Assembly (NCBI GenBank): GCA_027600665.1
Contig: JADGJL010000184.1
Location: forward strand, 1 to 34,323
DNA: 34,323 nucleotides
DNA from: Irineochytrium annulatum
Lineage: Eukaryota > Chytridiomycota > Chytridiomycetes > Chytridiales > Chytridiaceae
Reading direction: 5' to 3'
Under the pieces are notes generated by a model that was not told the DNA's origin, did no database searches, and saw nothing but the letters and a program-made list of their open reading frames with translations. The position numbers were made by a program, and so were the translations under genes. The number at the start of each line of letters is the position of its first letter. The stretch's first letter is position 1. This document shows, piece by piece, positions 20,918 to 32,200 of the stretch.

Positions 20918-21610
20918 TAGAAATGTCAAGATGTCAAGATATTAGAAAGCTGTGAATTTAAACTGAAAAATAAAGCACCGTTTTGATGGACAGTGCTGAA
21001 GGCCAACTAATGTTCCCAACGGGCGTTATGCTGGCTCGTCTGGGGCAGAGTAACATTTAGATGTCCCACAACCCTCAACAAGCCCTCACCCAATCTACCT
21101 CGCCGCTCCTAAGGTTTTTTTGTCACTGACGTTCGCACTGCACACGAAGTAGAATCCGTAATTCTTATGCAAAGATCTAGTCGATTTTGCCTTGCCGGAA
21201 GCGGAAGCGGCAAGAACAACGCTTGGGATCATTTCACCATTATCTAACTTCTGGTCTTAGCTGCTGAGGCAGCGGCATCGCATGTGGCCTTTTCTTCACG
21301 GATGAAGTCATCAATATTTGTCCCGCGATTTATAGCTGTTTATCTAAAAAGGTCAGATTGACTACAAGACGGCTGAGAGTTTGGCATGACTTCGGAATGT
21401 GGTATACCACATTTAGGAAGACCAACATTAAACTATGGAAGGGTGTTCTCCAAAGGCATAAAGACCGAAACCGAGTAGGCGTGCCGTCTGTATGGATGTC
21501 ATCATCTGGTTTGTTACTTAGCAAAGCTGCGGAACACGCAACAGAATTTTGCAGTGACCGGATGTCATCGATGCAAGACCACTTCTGTATTATGCCAAAC
21601 GCGCAGCACC
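20918..21610. other. Intergenic spacer with an 18-bp palindrome
   Basis: About 0.7 kb between the convergent CIMIP2 and VPS35 genes. It holds AATAAA at 20969-20974, a doubled ATGTCAAG at about 20922-20937 and a perfect palindrome at 21396-21413. Overlapping ORFs on both strands (about 21330-21710) look like chance. Nothing else is recognisable. Confidence 0.5.
21396..21413. repeat. Perfect 18-bp palindrome
   Basis: AATGTGGTATACCACATT is its own reverse complement. It could be a protein-binding site or form a small cruciform; no partner copy was noticed in the window. Confidence 0.8.
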
Positions 21611-24600
21611 TTAATTCTTCCCCACGTCTATCTCCCCCCACCGCCCCACGCTGCTCCCAAACCCGCCAGAATACTCCGGCATGAACTTGCTCGCCTCCTC
21701 GTCCCGCATACACCGCAAGTGCGAGATGATGTTCGAGTAATGCCGGACCACCGCGTCGGGTACCCGCCGCCCTCCGATGATTGAGCCGGGAACGTCGGAG
21801 GAGGAGAAGAGCGACGCCCGGCTTCCTGCTCCGCCTGCGGGAGGGAAGTATGAGACCGCAGACGGAGGGCCGACGACGGACGCGTCGAGGTTGGCCAAAT
21901 TAGTTTGAATTAGGTCGATCAGGGAGTTGAGGTATTTAACGGTTATCTAAGATAACAATTTAACCATCATGGTTTGCACAAAGGAAGAGGCAATGCTTAC
22001 CGCATCGTTCCTCTTCTCGAAGAACCAAATGTATTTTTCGAGAATCTCGACGAAGAGCTCGACATTCACGCTCTGATCCATAACGCTGTCAGCAATTTTC
22101 AGCGCCTTCTGCAAGCACTCCAGCACTTTCTTCCCGTCCCGGTAGACCACCTTGCCTAAATCCTTCTGCTTCTGCATGAACTTCTCATCAGGAATGCCGT
22201 CGTCCACCCCTGCCCGAGCAACCCCGGCCCAGAACAGGTGAGAGACCATCGTGACACCACGGCATTGGTCGACCCGTTTGAGCAGGCGTGAGGAATGCAC
22301 CACGCACTTAGTGATCAAGGTCTCGTAGTTTTCATATCCAAAAACCGAAGTCGTGTACAATGTGCCGATGATGAGGGTAATGGCAGCTGTTTGCGCCTTT
22401 GATTCCGAAATTGACTCCTCGTACATAGTTAACGCCTAAACGCAGCAATTAGGTACATGATACGTTCCTTCAATAACAGGTACCTGAACGAAGAATTCAT
22501 ACGACAACTCCTCCAATCCCGTCTCATCCGCTGACTTTGCGGCCATAAGGAATAGCCGAAGAGCAACGTCGGGCGGTGGCAGCAATCCTTTGCCTACTTT
22601 GGACGCGACAGGTCCCACGGCCGCGTAGTCATCCCTGAATAGCGGTCCGGAATCATCGTCATCGGCAAAGTACTCCTGAGCTCGGGAGAGGGAGAGAACC
22701 GTTTGATGGATAAATTTGTAAAGGGTAACAAGTCGCGTCGTTGTTGCTTCACTCTTGAAGTCACGTTATTACGCGCAGAATATACAACGTTTTCTACCTT
22801 CAAAGACCCGGACAAAACATACTTCCTCGCTAACTGCACACTGGACATTACTAGGGGAGGCAAGGTGAAGCGGATCCGTATATCTCCGCCTTCACCGAAA
22901 TGCTTCCTAGCCGCCGCCAAAAGCTATTTTGCGTTTAGAATCCGTGACCGCGCGGCCAGTGAGAATGCACATGAACCGTACCATAAAGTCCTTGTCGGCG
23001 TCCCCCTTGGCCTTCACCAAATGCACCAGCTTCGCAACCATATTCTGCTCCTCAACCACATCCTCCCAATCTAGCGCCAGCTCCTCCCCCCTCCTCGGCG
23101 ACTCCGCGCTTACCCTCCTGGGCCCAAACAATCCCCCGTCCTTCTGATCCCGCACCATGACGCTGCACAGCTCCCCAAAGATAGCATCGACCCCCTCCAC
23201 CGTCCCGATCCTAAAGCTCTCTACGAGCCCGCTAGACCCCTTCAGCGCCGCCAGCGCTACGGCATGCGCGACCTGCCTTCTCGTCGTAAACGGCTGGAGG
23301 AAGAGCAGGTCCGTGTAGTTCCCGCACAGGGACAGGTTCGACGGCGGCGCACCAGAGTCAGCGGAGGGCACGGGTGCCGGGTTCGAAGTCCGACGGGGCG
23401 CATCCCCCCATGCGCCGTGGACCTCGTGCGGGTCGTCATATTCGGAGGCGCCGTGGTACTGCGGGGCGACCTTGACTTGGGTGGAACTTGACGGGAAGGA
23501 GAGAAGGGTAAGCGGGTTCGCGCGGTAGGCTTGGACGGGGCTAAGGAGGAGCTGCAGCAGTGACGATGTTGTTTGCGGGGTGTGTAGTTCCGGGCTACGA
23601 TATTTTAGAGGCACACAAAAAGTTTTTCGCTTACGTTTTTTGAGCCAACGCTTCCAAAACCTTTTCTTTTGCAAATCCAAGGATTTGGTCAGCGTGATCG
23701 AGCCGCTCCGGATAGCAATTGAGTGACAGGTTCATCAGAGAGACCAGCAGCGCGACAACGTCTTGCACAGTGAACTCCGGCCGCGCCTACAACACTTGAG
23801 ACATCGAAACCAACGCTACCAAAATCTTTTACCTGAACAAGCTCGATGATCTGCCCCCAAAAGACCTCAAATAGCGGCACATCGTCGGGTATACCGTTCG
23901 TGGGCTTAATCATCTCGCCAGCCGCAGCTTCACACCGGTTAGCATAACATATCAGATACCAAAACGAAGACTAACCTGCAGCTTTCGCCTTCTGCTCAGC
24001 CTCTTCCCGAGCGCGCGCGGCAAAAGCAGCAAAACGGTCAATCAAGCTAATCACGGTTTGCTTAACGTTGACATTTCTATGCAGCTTCGCCGTCGCGGAC
24101 AAGAACGAGTCCAGCGTCCGCAAATGGAAGTCATCTTGAAACACCTAATTGCCGTTAAGTTAAGCAAGGACGTTCGAGAACGAAAGCTACCAAGTACCTG
24201 AATGATAACCTCCATCAAATACTCCTGCGCGATCACGTCCCGGCAGCTGACAATCTCATCCAGCACCTTTGGCAGGACAATGCCCCTAAAGATCTCGAGG
24301 TCTAGCCCGTCCAACTGGCTCAATCGGACAAGGTTGGACCCAACCAGAAGCCTCAGCTCCTTCCTCTCCAGCTCCCTCTTATCCCTCTCCCTACTGTGTC
24401 CCTGAAACTGCAGGCGAACCCATAACTTGTTCATCTCGACGAAGTTTTGCAATATAAATTGGATGGAATCGTTGATCGTCCCATGCGGCCTTCAATAAAT
24501 TCAGCAAAAATCGTCAGATTCGCATCACCAACCCATCGATCGTGCCATCAGGCATATAATCCCTCGTCACGCCACTGAGGTAGTACCGCAAAAATAGACC

Positions 24601-25382
24601 CCGCGTAGGATGCTGCACGCCCCTCGACATCTCCAGCATATCCCTCATCAGTTCCTGAATGGGTGGCACATCCTCCTCCTCCCCCGTCGGCGGCGGCGAC
24701 CCATCGGCTATCCTGGCTTGCTTCGTGGCCGTTTGCTCCCTCGCGACGCGCATGTACACGGACCCGACCGTGATCATAAGGTAGAGACGGGGCACGATGT
24801 TTCCCGCATACTGGACGAGCTCGTAGAGATCCGAGAGGTGGTGGCGCTTGGACATGTGGGCGTCGTAGAGGTAGTTGGTGAGGTGTCGGAGCTCATCGAA
24901 GATGGCCATGTCTGTGGATGCGGTTAACGTCATCCGAGGCAAGAGCAGTCAAGAAAACTGACATAGCTCATAGTAGTTCTTTGGCGTCAAAGATGAAGTC
25001 CGGAGCTCCGCGAGCATCGTTGAGCAATGCTTTAGGGCGTCCATGAGCTTGTTGTTGTCCTAAGAAACATTAAGTAACGGTATCTTCCAGATTCGTGCAA
25101 TCGCGCGTCGTTAACAGCGGCCAGATCGCCTGATCGCCTTGCTCCGATTCCACAGGGTCTTACGTACAAGGCATCGCTTCATATGGAACGCCTGAACCTG
25201 TGAAAGAGGTGAGCAAAGGACCTTTCAGATCACCAGATCAGACCTTGACGATGTTGAGCGACTCCTCCAGAATCTTGGACTGGTCCTCGAGGTTCTGTAG
25301 TAGCCGGCGTCAGATCACGCGGGAGGGCATTCGGCCATACCGTCGAGGATCCCATCCCGCCCGCCGTGTTGGACGAGTCCAT
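21611..25382 (-). CDS. VPS35: VPS35, retromer cargo-recognition subunit
   Basis: VPS35 is the alpha-solenoid core of retromer and recycles receptors from endosomes to Golgi or plasma membrane. Exons (descending): 25382-25341, 25294-25244, 25197-25168, 25059-24963, 24911-24533, 24489-24198, 24144-23976, 23927-23833, 23786-23635, 23594-22982, 22923-22798, 22753-22484, 22435-22001, 21946-21611. All phases match; product 1,028 aa against about 800 in animals. N-terminal signatures are [40 protein letters not shown] and [16 protein letters not shown] (the PRLYLM and RGxQHPxRGLFLR elements contact VPS26); later [20 protein letters not shown] and [21 protein letters not shown] ~45-residue Pro/Ser/Asp-rich insertion near 23350-23500 lies inside the solenoid. 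The last exon adds a Gly/Ser linker before [20 protein letters not shown]. Confidence 0.96.
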
Positions 25383-25502
25383 CGTGGTGGTTTCGACGAT
25401 TTCGGCGGAAAGACGCGATTGCTATCAGGCAACCACTCCTTACTCCACTGCAATTATGCTGAACCCTCGCAATACAAACTAATCACTGATGCAAATATGT
25501 AT

Positions 25503-25875
25503 TTACAAGCTCGAGAAATCAAGCTGCTCCATGATATCATCCTCCCCGACCTTCTTAGCTGGCGTCGCCCGCTTCGAGTGCTGTGTCTTCCCCTTCTTGG
25601 CAAGCTCGAATATCGAGCCCGCCATGGAGTCGAGCTCCTCGAGCAGCTTCTCGTCCTTCGCCTTAGTCGGTATTTTGGACTTGCGTGACGATTTCTCCAC
25701 CTTCCCTCCTCCCTTGCCCCCTGCAGCTTTAACGCTCGATTCTGGCTTTGACTTCTTGTTCGGCGCGGAGGCACGCTCGCTGGATCGCGGGCCGGGGCTT
25801 TTGGTCACATCCTTTGTTTTCTGCGCAAACCGCGGTTAAATAGTGTTCATTCACAGGCGGCCTCACCCGTCCCAT
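25503..25875 (-). CDS. Small lysine-rich hypothetical protein
   Basis: A tiny first exon (25875-25867, MGR) and a second exon (25820-25503), joined by GTGAGG..GCAG in phase 0, give 108 aa. The first half is Lys/Ser/Pro-rich with AGGKGGGKVEKSSRKSK, looking like a disordered nuclear segment. The second half could form a helix (DEKLLEELDSMAGSIFELAK). It ends in acidic EDDIMEQLDFSSL. I do not recognise the family. It sits 120 bp upstream of VPS35 on the same strand and diverges from the golgin gene. The helix and the tail, unlike random ORFs, show clear amphipathic and composition structure, so it is probably real. Confidence 0.55.
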
Positions 25876-26287
25876 GAACGACTTCACCACAAGCAGAAGG
25901 CAGTATTAATATCCAAGAAAGCATGCGGAAAAGGTTAGAACGCGGCAAGGCACCAGAAACGTAGACGCTCTTCAAGCCCGTAAGTATCCCGGCGCGGCGC
26001 TCCCAAGTTCCAACAACGTTCTACTCGACAGGAGCTCAAGCCTTGGTCGAAACATCTCCTTCTCCATCGGTCGCTCCGGGACAATGATGACCAGGCCCAA
26101 CGTCAACCCACGCCCCATCCCGGCCCATACGCAAATGGTCAGTGATCATCCCCCAACAGCCCCGCTGCAGCCTCGCAGCATCTCGTGGGGGCGGTCTCTG
26201 ATGCTCACGTTAAGCTCGCCACAGGCTTGAAGAAAAGGCGACGCCTGCCAGATTTTGACCGCGTCCAAACAACCTCCCACTCACGTC
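25876..26287. promoter_or_regulatory. Divergent region upstream of the golgin, with a possible extra first exon
   Basis: About 0.4 kb between the start of the small Lys-rich gene and the golgin start. An ATG at 26084 opens an 18-codon exon (to 26137, donor GTCAGT) that could splice in phase to 26252 and extend the golgin N-terminus. Without transcripts I keep it as upstream sequence. Confidence 0.4.
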
Positions 26288-28418
26288 ATGACGGCCACCT
26301 CCCCGACCCTCTCGGCCCCCGCCGACGTCGCGGAACCAGTGGCAGTCGTACCACCGGATGCCGTCCAGCCGCCCTTGGACCCGCTCCTTAAGCCAGCCGC
26401 CTTGGCCGGCGCAACGCCGAGGCCGAAGCAAATCATCGCAACGGTGTCCCTCACGCCCGCCGAGCAGGATGTCTCAAAGTCCGTGGCGACCCCTCCGACA
26501 ACACCGACGACCCTGCAGCCTCCGCAGCTCCTCCCGCAGTCCGCCATGCCGGCCATGCGGGCGGCCGCGACGAGCCTATTCGGGGCAAACACTACGGCTG
26601 CCACAAACGCGCAGCAGCGGAAGGACGCGGCGGCGGCTACGGCCGCGCAACAGCGGAAGGATCAGGACCTGATGATCATCCTCGCGAACAAAAATAGGGA
26701 GATGGCCGCCATGGCCGAGACACTGCGGAACGCCGAAGGTAACGCGTTTCTTTTCTTCGTGCGCCAAACCTAAAGCGTAGCGCGCAGAACAATACTTCAC
26801 GAACCAGAAGAAGAGCGACGACAAGATCCAGAAGATGAGGTCGCTCCTGACCCAGGCCAGCAGGAAGATCAATGACTCTAAGACCAGCATGAAGGAGCGC
26901 GACGACCGGATCGGCGCGCTCCAAGCGCAGATCGATGATTTGAATCTGGTGATATGCGGGATGAATGTTGAGAGGAGGGAGGGGGAGGAGGCTACCGCGG
27001 GCGTGCGGAAGATGTGGGAGGAGGAGAGGATGGGGTGGAAGGTCCGGGAGGAGAACTATGTAAGTGCGACGCGCCTTCTTTTTGGCCTACTTCGACCTCG
27101 TGCTGATGGTTGGAAACAGGAGAAAGCGCTGAAAGACGCCAAGGCGGAGACGTTGCAGGTAAAATCCGAGTTCCAGTCCTACAAGGTCAAAGCCCACAGC
27201 GCGCTCCAACAGTCTGGGCTGACGGAATCAGTCGCCAAAGTCGCCGACCTTAAGGATGACATTACCCGCTTGAGCGAAGAGAAAATGTCGGTATAATGGC
27301 GATATGCTTTATGATGAGGTCTTTTAACATCTGGTTCAGCAAGCTGGAATCATCCCTCCACGCCGCCCTCACTCGCGCCACCCACCTCGAATCTGACCTC
27401 ACAACCACCCTCGAAACCCTCACCGCCTTCGAATCCGAGCTCAACACCCTCCGCCACCTCTCCCGCGAGCACCCGCAACTCCGCACCGACCTCCAATCCG
27501 CCCTCGCGCGACTCGACGCCCAACGCGACGCCAACGCCGAGTCCCACCGCGCCAAAGACCACGCCCACGCGTCCGCCATCGCGAGCCTTCGTGACGATTT
27601 AAAAACCACAATCGACCTGCTGGAACGCCAGCTGCACAGCAAGAGCGCCGAATGCACGTCCCTGCTCCGCATCTCGGAGAACCTGGCAGCCGAGCTGGCG
27701 TCCGCGCGCTCGGAGGCCGCGAGCGCGGTGGAGGAGGCGGACCGCGCGAAATCCACGGCGGCCGCCGCGTCCGCCGCGGCCGCGACGGGGGTCGTGATGA
27801 ACCCCGCCAGCGTTGCAAAGGGCGTTGCGCGTGGCGGGGGGTTCTTCAGCGGAAGTTCACGGGAGCTCGGGAGGTGGTCGAGAAGTTCGTCATTCAGCGG
27901 CGCGCTTTCCGCTGGGCCGGCGGGGAGGCCCGTGGAGTCTTTTGCGGAGCTGCTGACGAAGTCCGTGGCGTTGGGGACTGGGAACGCTGGCGGTGGGGAA
28001 GCTGGGGTCGCGGGGAACGGTTTGCTGGTAAGCAGCATGAAGGGGAAGGAGCTTGTGATGAGGATGGAGCAACTGGAGGAGCTGCTGGGGGAATCGGAGA
28101 AGGAGGTGAAGCGGTTGGGGATGTTGGAGCAGGTGAGACCGGTGTTGTTGCGTACTTTGTTAGGATAAGCTAAAAGATGGAATCTTCTTGCAGGTGCTTC
28201 GCGATGAGATACGACTCTATGAGAAGGGCGAGAAGCTGCAGAATCTCAACGTCGTTTACTTGAAAAACATTGTTCTGACGTTTTTGGAGACAGAGCTGAA
28301 GGATAGCCTCATCCCGGCTATCACAAAGCTGCTGGATCTAAACCCGGACGAAGTGCGACGGATAAAGAAGCGGGCAAAGTCGGGGCCGTTTTGGGCACTG
28401 AAGTCGACATTTCCTTAA
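26288..28418 (+). CDS. GRIP-domain golgin (coiled-coil trans-Golgi tether)
   Basis: GRIP golgins are long coiled coils recruited to the trans-Golgi by Arl1-GTP, where they capture transport vesicles. Exons 26288-26738, 26788-27059, 27120-27286, 27340-28132 and 28194-28418 join in phase to 635 aa. The N-terminal ~110 residues are Pro/Ala/Thr-rich. Coiled-coil heptads run from about residue 110 to 380 (for example QASRKINDSKTSMKERDDRI, TTTLETLTAFESELNTLRHL). A Gly/Ser-rich spacer follows, then a short coiled coil (MRMEQLEELLGESEKEVKRL). The last exon is the GRIP domain: LQNLNVVYLKNIVLTFLE..LIPAITKLLDLNPDEVRRIKK, with the conserved Tyr of the YLKN motif that contacts Arl1. It is about the size of GCC88-type golgins. 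A further upstream exon is possible. A candidate AATAAA is at 28500-28505. Domain call is firm; orthology to a named golgin is not. Confidence 0.88.
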
Positions 28419-29990
28419 ATATATGCAGAAGGAAGGAAACCTATTGGTGTGAAGGAGATGATGCACATTTGTGGAGCAGGGGCTATGCACTCCATCAATA
28501 ATAAAAGAATGGCGGGGAACCCAACGAGCAGCTAGAACCACAAGGGAGGAAAGGCTCGATCAAAACGATCACCAGGACTATGCTGGGGAGTTAGTTGCGT
28601 ATCTTACACGTACACGTTCGCGAGATGTCAGACTCCGGAACCCCGTTTTGCTCATCGAGAATTGATTGCTATCCAACATCGTCTAGTTGAAGTCCAAAAG
28701 TTACATTCCTAAACAAATCTTTTCTGCATCTTCAAAACGCAAAACGCAGGTCATTCGATACTCAAGCAGCAAAGGAGCTAGCATAGCCTTACACGATCAA
28801 GGAGTTGCAGTTGCAACGCGTTGGTGGTCGGCTTTTTCGAACGTTGAAGAAACAGTTTGCACTCTAATGGCATTTCGGCCCACCATTTAATTGCGATCGG
28901 TTTTATCAGCTTGGTATTAATACCAGGTCGCCACAGTCAAGTGCCTCTCGTCGACTGGCTGATTGTCCGAACCCTGTCCTGTTAGATATATCTGCACTAT
29001 GCTCTCATCGGTGTAATCCCGAGCAGTTTTGGCTAGGCGCTACATCGTTTGTCAACCGAGCGTCCAAGCGTGCAGGGAGTTAGATGGAGCTACAGTTGTA
29101 ACGCCAGGGCTTTAGTAGGGCAGCTCTAAAAATGAAATACTTTACGTCCCAACACCCAAAGCGAAGCTGCAGAATTTCAACGTCCTTATTTTACAAAAAC
29201 TATTGTCCTGACCTTTTTGGAGACGGAGCTGAAGCATAGCTTCATCCCGGCTATCACGCTAGATCTGAACCTGGACGAGCTGAACCCAGACGAGGTGCGA
29301 CCGTCTTGGGAGGTTAAAAGCAATAGATAACGCATTCATAGAAGGTAAGTTATGCAGTATGGATGAGCTCTTTGTTTGTCACGGGATGTGTCATCCCTAT
29401 AATTAATTAAAGGCATGGCAGGATGGAAATAGGGGAATTAAGCGAGCGAGTACAGATTCACATAAAGCTACACGATTGAAAGGCTGAGGGGTGATTGCAA
29501 GAACGTGACCAATACTAGTAAATAAGCAGAGGGAAATAACGGTACTCGGCCTGCGCCGCCATCATCATTACCACCATGTCACAAGCAAATATGAAGCAAA
29601 CAAAAAAGCACAAACTAAGCTTTTTGAGGATAGGTAAGAAACAAACACACGAAGACGCTGCAAACCGCGCCCCAACATCTCATAGTCCCCCTCCCAGGCG
29701 CCCGCCGACACTATCCCCAGCAACGAAAATTCCTCCGTTTACCAACCCTAAATAGTAGTCAAAATACCCAAGCGAGGCGGCCGAAAAAGCGCCGGCGCCC
29801 ATACGTCGCCGCCCGTTTATGAAGACGCCGCAGACTTTCCCCGCATGCTATCCTTCACCAAAACCGTAACAACCAAGTTACAATCCCTTGCCCTAATGAT
29901 CCCAACGAGATCGGACATCCCCTCTTCCCGGCCACTACCGGAAAAAACCGGAAGCCTCGCCCTGTCCCATCAAGCCCAATCACACGCCAA
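28419..29990. other. Gene-poor region with a decayed GRIP exon copy
   Basis: About 1.6 kb between convergent genes. It contains the golgin poly(A) signal (28500-28505), the pseudo-exon at 29161-29303 and otherwise short AT-rich ORFs without recognisable content. Stretches near 28500-28600 and 29400-29520 look loosely alike, as if the duplicated block were longer than the exon. Confidence 0.5.
29161..29303 (+). pseudogene. Decayed duplicate of the golgin GRIP-domain exon
   Basis: The DNA from GCGAAGCTGCAGAAT onward aligns almost base for base with 28230-28361 of the golgin last exon: shared blocks include TTTTTGGAGAC(A/G)GAGCTGAAG and TCATCCCGGCTATCAC. It carries a 2-bp deletion at its start, changes at the YLKN site that break the frame, and an insertion near GATCTGAACCTGGACGAGCTG. 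No long ORF remains, so it cannot encode a working GRIP domain. Confidence 0.85.
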
Positions 29991-30677
29991 TCACTCCTCC
30001 GCGAGTTGCACGCTCGCGAGCCGCTTCTGCTGCTCCTCCCTCAGCTCATCCTGCGCCCGATGCTCCCTCGCGCTCGCATGGATCTTGAACCCAAAGATCC
30101 TCGGCACATATCGCTCCACCGTCGCCGCCCGATTCCCCGGCGCCAGCTGCGGGTACACCTGCAGAAATAGGTGCGGGAACGTCGTCCCGAAGTACGCCCC
30201 GTCGATGGCGGCGTGTCTCCGCGAGGGAGGGGTGTAGACGTCCTCGCACCGAGGGCAGTACAACATCACGGACTTCACGCCGGGGATGTCGGACATCCCC
30301 ACGGGGAGGACGTGCTGGTTATGGCAGAGGACCCGGGGGCAGCGGCCGAACTCCGCGTGGCGGACCTTCTCGAACATCTTGTGCAGCCCGCGGTTGGTGA
30401 TTACGAACCGGGCGTGGATGAGGCCGTAGAGGTGTCGTGACGACGCCTCAATCTCGGCGCGGGTCTCATCGGGAAGGTCCTCGTCCAGGCTGTCGGTCAT
30501 GAGCTCATAGGCGGCGGTGTAGTGGGGGACCTCAGTGTTGAGGCCGGTGAGGTTGAAGCGGTCGAGGATGTACTCCTCGTCGACCTCGCAGAAGAGGTCG
30601 TTGCCCTTCAGGGAGAGAAACCACTCAATCCAGTAGGCCGTGGACTCGGCGGAGTCGGCGGAGGAACCGCCGCTCAT
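29991..30677 (-). CDS. CKB1: Casein kinase II regulatory subunit beta
   Basis: CK2 beta dimerises and docks two catalytic alpha subunits, setting substrate choice of this constitutive Ser/Thr kinase. The intronless ORF gives 228 aa, close to the usual 215-240. Visible: WIEWFLSLKGNDLFCEVDEE (15-34), YILDRFNLTGLN (36-47) including the destruction-box-like region, the acidic segment 62-75, and YGLIHARFVITNRGL (84-98). The zinc finger that forms the dimer interface is complete: Cys113, Cys118, Cys141 and Cys144 (GRCPRVLC..LYCPRC). DGAYFGTTFPHL and PRIFGFKIH follow. The N-terminal MSSSE autophosphorylation site is replaced by MSGGSSADSAES, still Ser/acidic. Start at 30677 fits the family length. 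The final ~25 residues are a charged Glu/Gln/Arg helix. Very secure call. Confidence 0.97.
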   Translation of the reverse strand: MSGGSSADSAESTAYWIEWFLSLKGNDLFCEVDEEYILDRFNLTGLNTEVPHYTAAYELMTDSLDEDLPDETRAEIEASSRHLYGLIHARFVITNRGLHKMFEKVRHAEFGRCPRVLCHNQHVLPVGMSDIPGVKSVMLYCPRCEDVYTPPSRRHAAIDGAYFGTTFPHLFLQVYPQLAPGNRAATVERYVPRIFGFKIHASAREHRAQDELREEQQKRLASVQLAEE

Positions 30678-31845
30678 GGGATCCTGCGTTGAAGAAAGGA
30701 AAGGAATTCAGTTCTGTTGAAGAATGAGTTCCATCAAGAGCACTAAGGTCGTTTGCAGGGCTCCGAATCCAGCCCTCCAACCCCAGGCCACCTTTTCTTT
30801 AAGTCAAGGCCCAGCCCGGCAGTCTCCCGCATCCGCATCCATCTGGATCGTCGAATCGAGCTAAACCCTGCCTTCCGCAGGGCCATCGACGCAATCCGGT
30901 GCCCCCCCAACATCGATTGGCATCGGCAGCTCTCCGCTTAGGTCCAGCGTCGGCTACCGGGATCTCGTCCATCCGTCCACCTCAACTAACTACTAACCTC
31001 ATTCATGCTTTGTAAAAAAAATGACCGCACCCAGGCGAATCTCTCCCTCGCACCTTGGCGTGGATTGCTCATAGATTTCGGGCGATCGTTGTAGCGTGGG
31101 AAGAGCATATTGCAAATCCTATACTAGGGAACTTTTATTGAAATAACATTAAAGGGCCGAGGTTTTGGCGAGCTCGCGATCTATGTTGGAAAGAATATCG
31201 TTTGCAATCTTAGCTGCTCATAGTCATCGGAATGAAAATCCTCCAGCAATTTTAGAATATGGGAATCACCAGCTAAGTGGCTGTTGCCAGCAGTGAGGTG
31301 GTTTTCTGTTTGAAAAATGGCCATCTTTCGGTTGAGCAACCGTATTATGCAGATACTTCTTTTACCATTAGTTGACTGATTGGGCATTGGAAAGGGGCCA
31401 ATGCAAACGGGGCTCATTATAGGGCGTCGTTCTTCGCGGGTCCCCGCCACGCGGCCAGCGCGCTCCTGGGCATGAGGATGGGGTCGAGGGTCGTCCCCAC
31501 CTCGGCGCCGACGGTTAGCCGCCCGCGACAGCGTTCTCCTTGGCCGACGCGGCGCTCCCTCGCAAGAAACGGCGACCACTTCCGCGTTGGGAGGAGGACC
31601 TAAGGACAGCGTTCTCTTAAAAGTCCGTGTACGTCGCATGTTTCTCGCAAAGCCGCCCAAGAGTGATATTGAGGGGTCATCGCGATGAGGTCATGCTCTT
31701 CAACCTAAGTATATCAATAGCATCTCCTGCACTAACCAATACCGAGAAGGGTCATTATCAACAGTTCCTGGGCCTCCCACGACAACGCATATCCCAACTG
31801 TCCTACAAAAACGCTTCCAAGGGCCGGGGTGACAATGAACCCCAC

Positions 31846-31884
31846 CTCCAGAGCCACCCTCCAGAGCCACCCTCCAGAGCCACC
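31846..31884. repeat. Three-copy 13-bp tandem repeat
   Basis: CTCCAGAGCCACC repeated three times head to tail with no mismatch in the core. Confidence 0.75.
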
Positions 31885-32035
31885 ACGAAGACTCTCAGCA
31901 ATGGTTACATCGACTACGCCGTCCGTGTCTTTCTTGAGGGTGCTGCCGTTGAACAATAATGAGAGCGGCACGAAAACAAGATCCTTTACCAAAAGCGATC
32001 ATTATTCACTAAGTGCATCCAGAGGTCCAGAAAAA

Positions 32036-32200
32036 CCTTCCACCTCCCTCCCTCTCGGCATCCGTCCCTCCCATGTGTCGCCTGTCCCAACTCCTCTCAA
32101 ATTCACCCTCCATACTCTCTCGCATCCCTCTGTCCTTCCCTCGCCTCCTCCAACTCCCTGCCCTATCTCCCTTGCCATTCCCTCCCTCTCCTGCCAATCG
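32036..32200 (+). repeat. Polypyrimidine tract
   Basis: A run of about 165 bp that is mostly C and T on the + strand (CACCTCCCTCCCTCTCGG and similar). The ORFs over it are composition artefacts. Such tracts can act as promoter elements or adopt non-B DNA; it lies about 270-430 bp before the next ATG. Confidence 0.6.

Noticed and set aside
23371..23400. GGGTTCGAAGTCC, resembling a tRNA T-arm
   Set aside because: It lies inside the VPS35 coding exon and no acceptor stem, D-arm or anticodon arm can be drawn around it.
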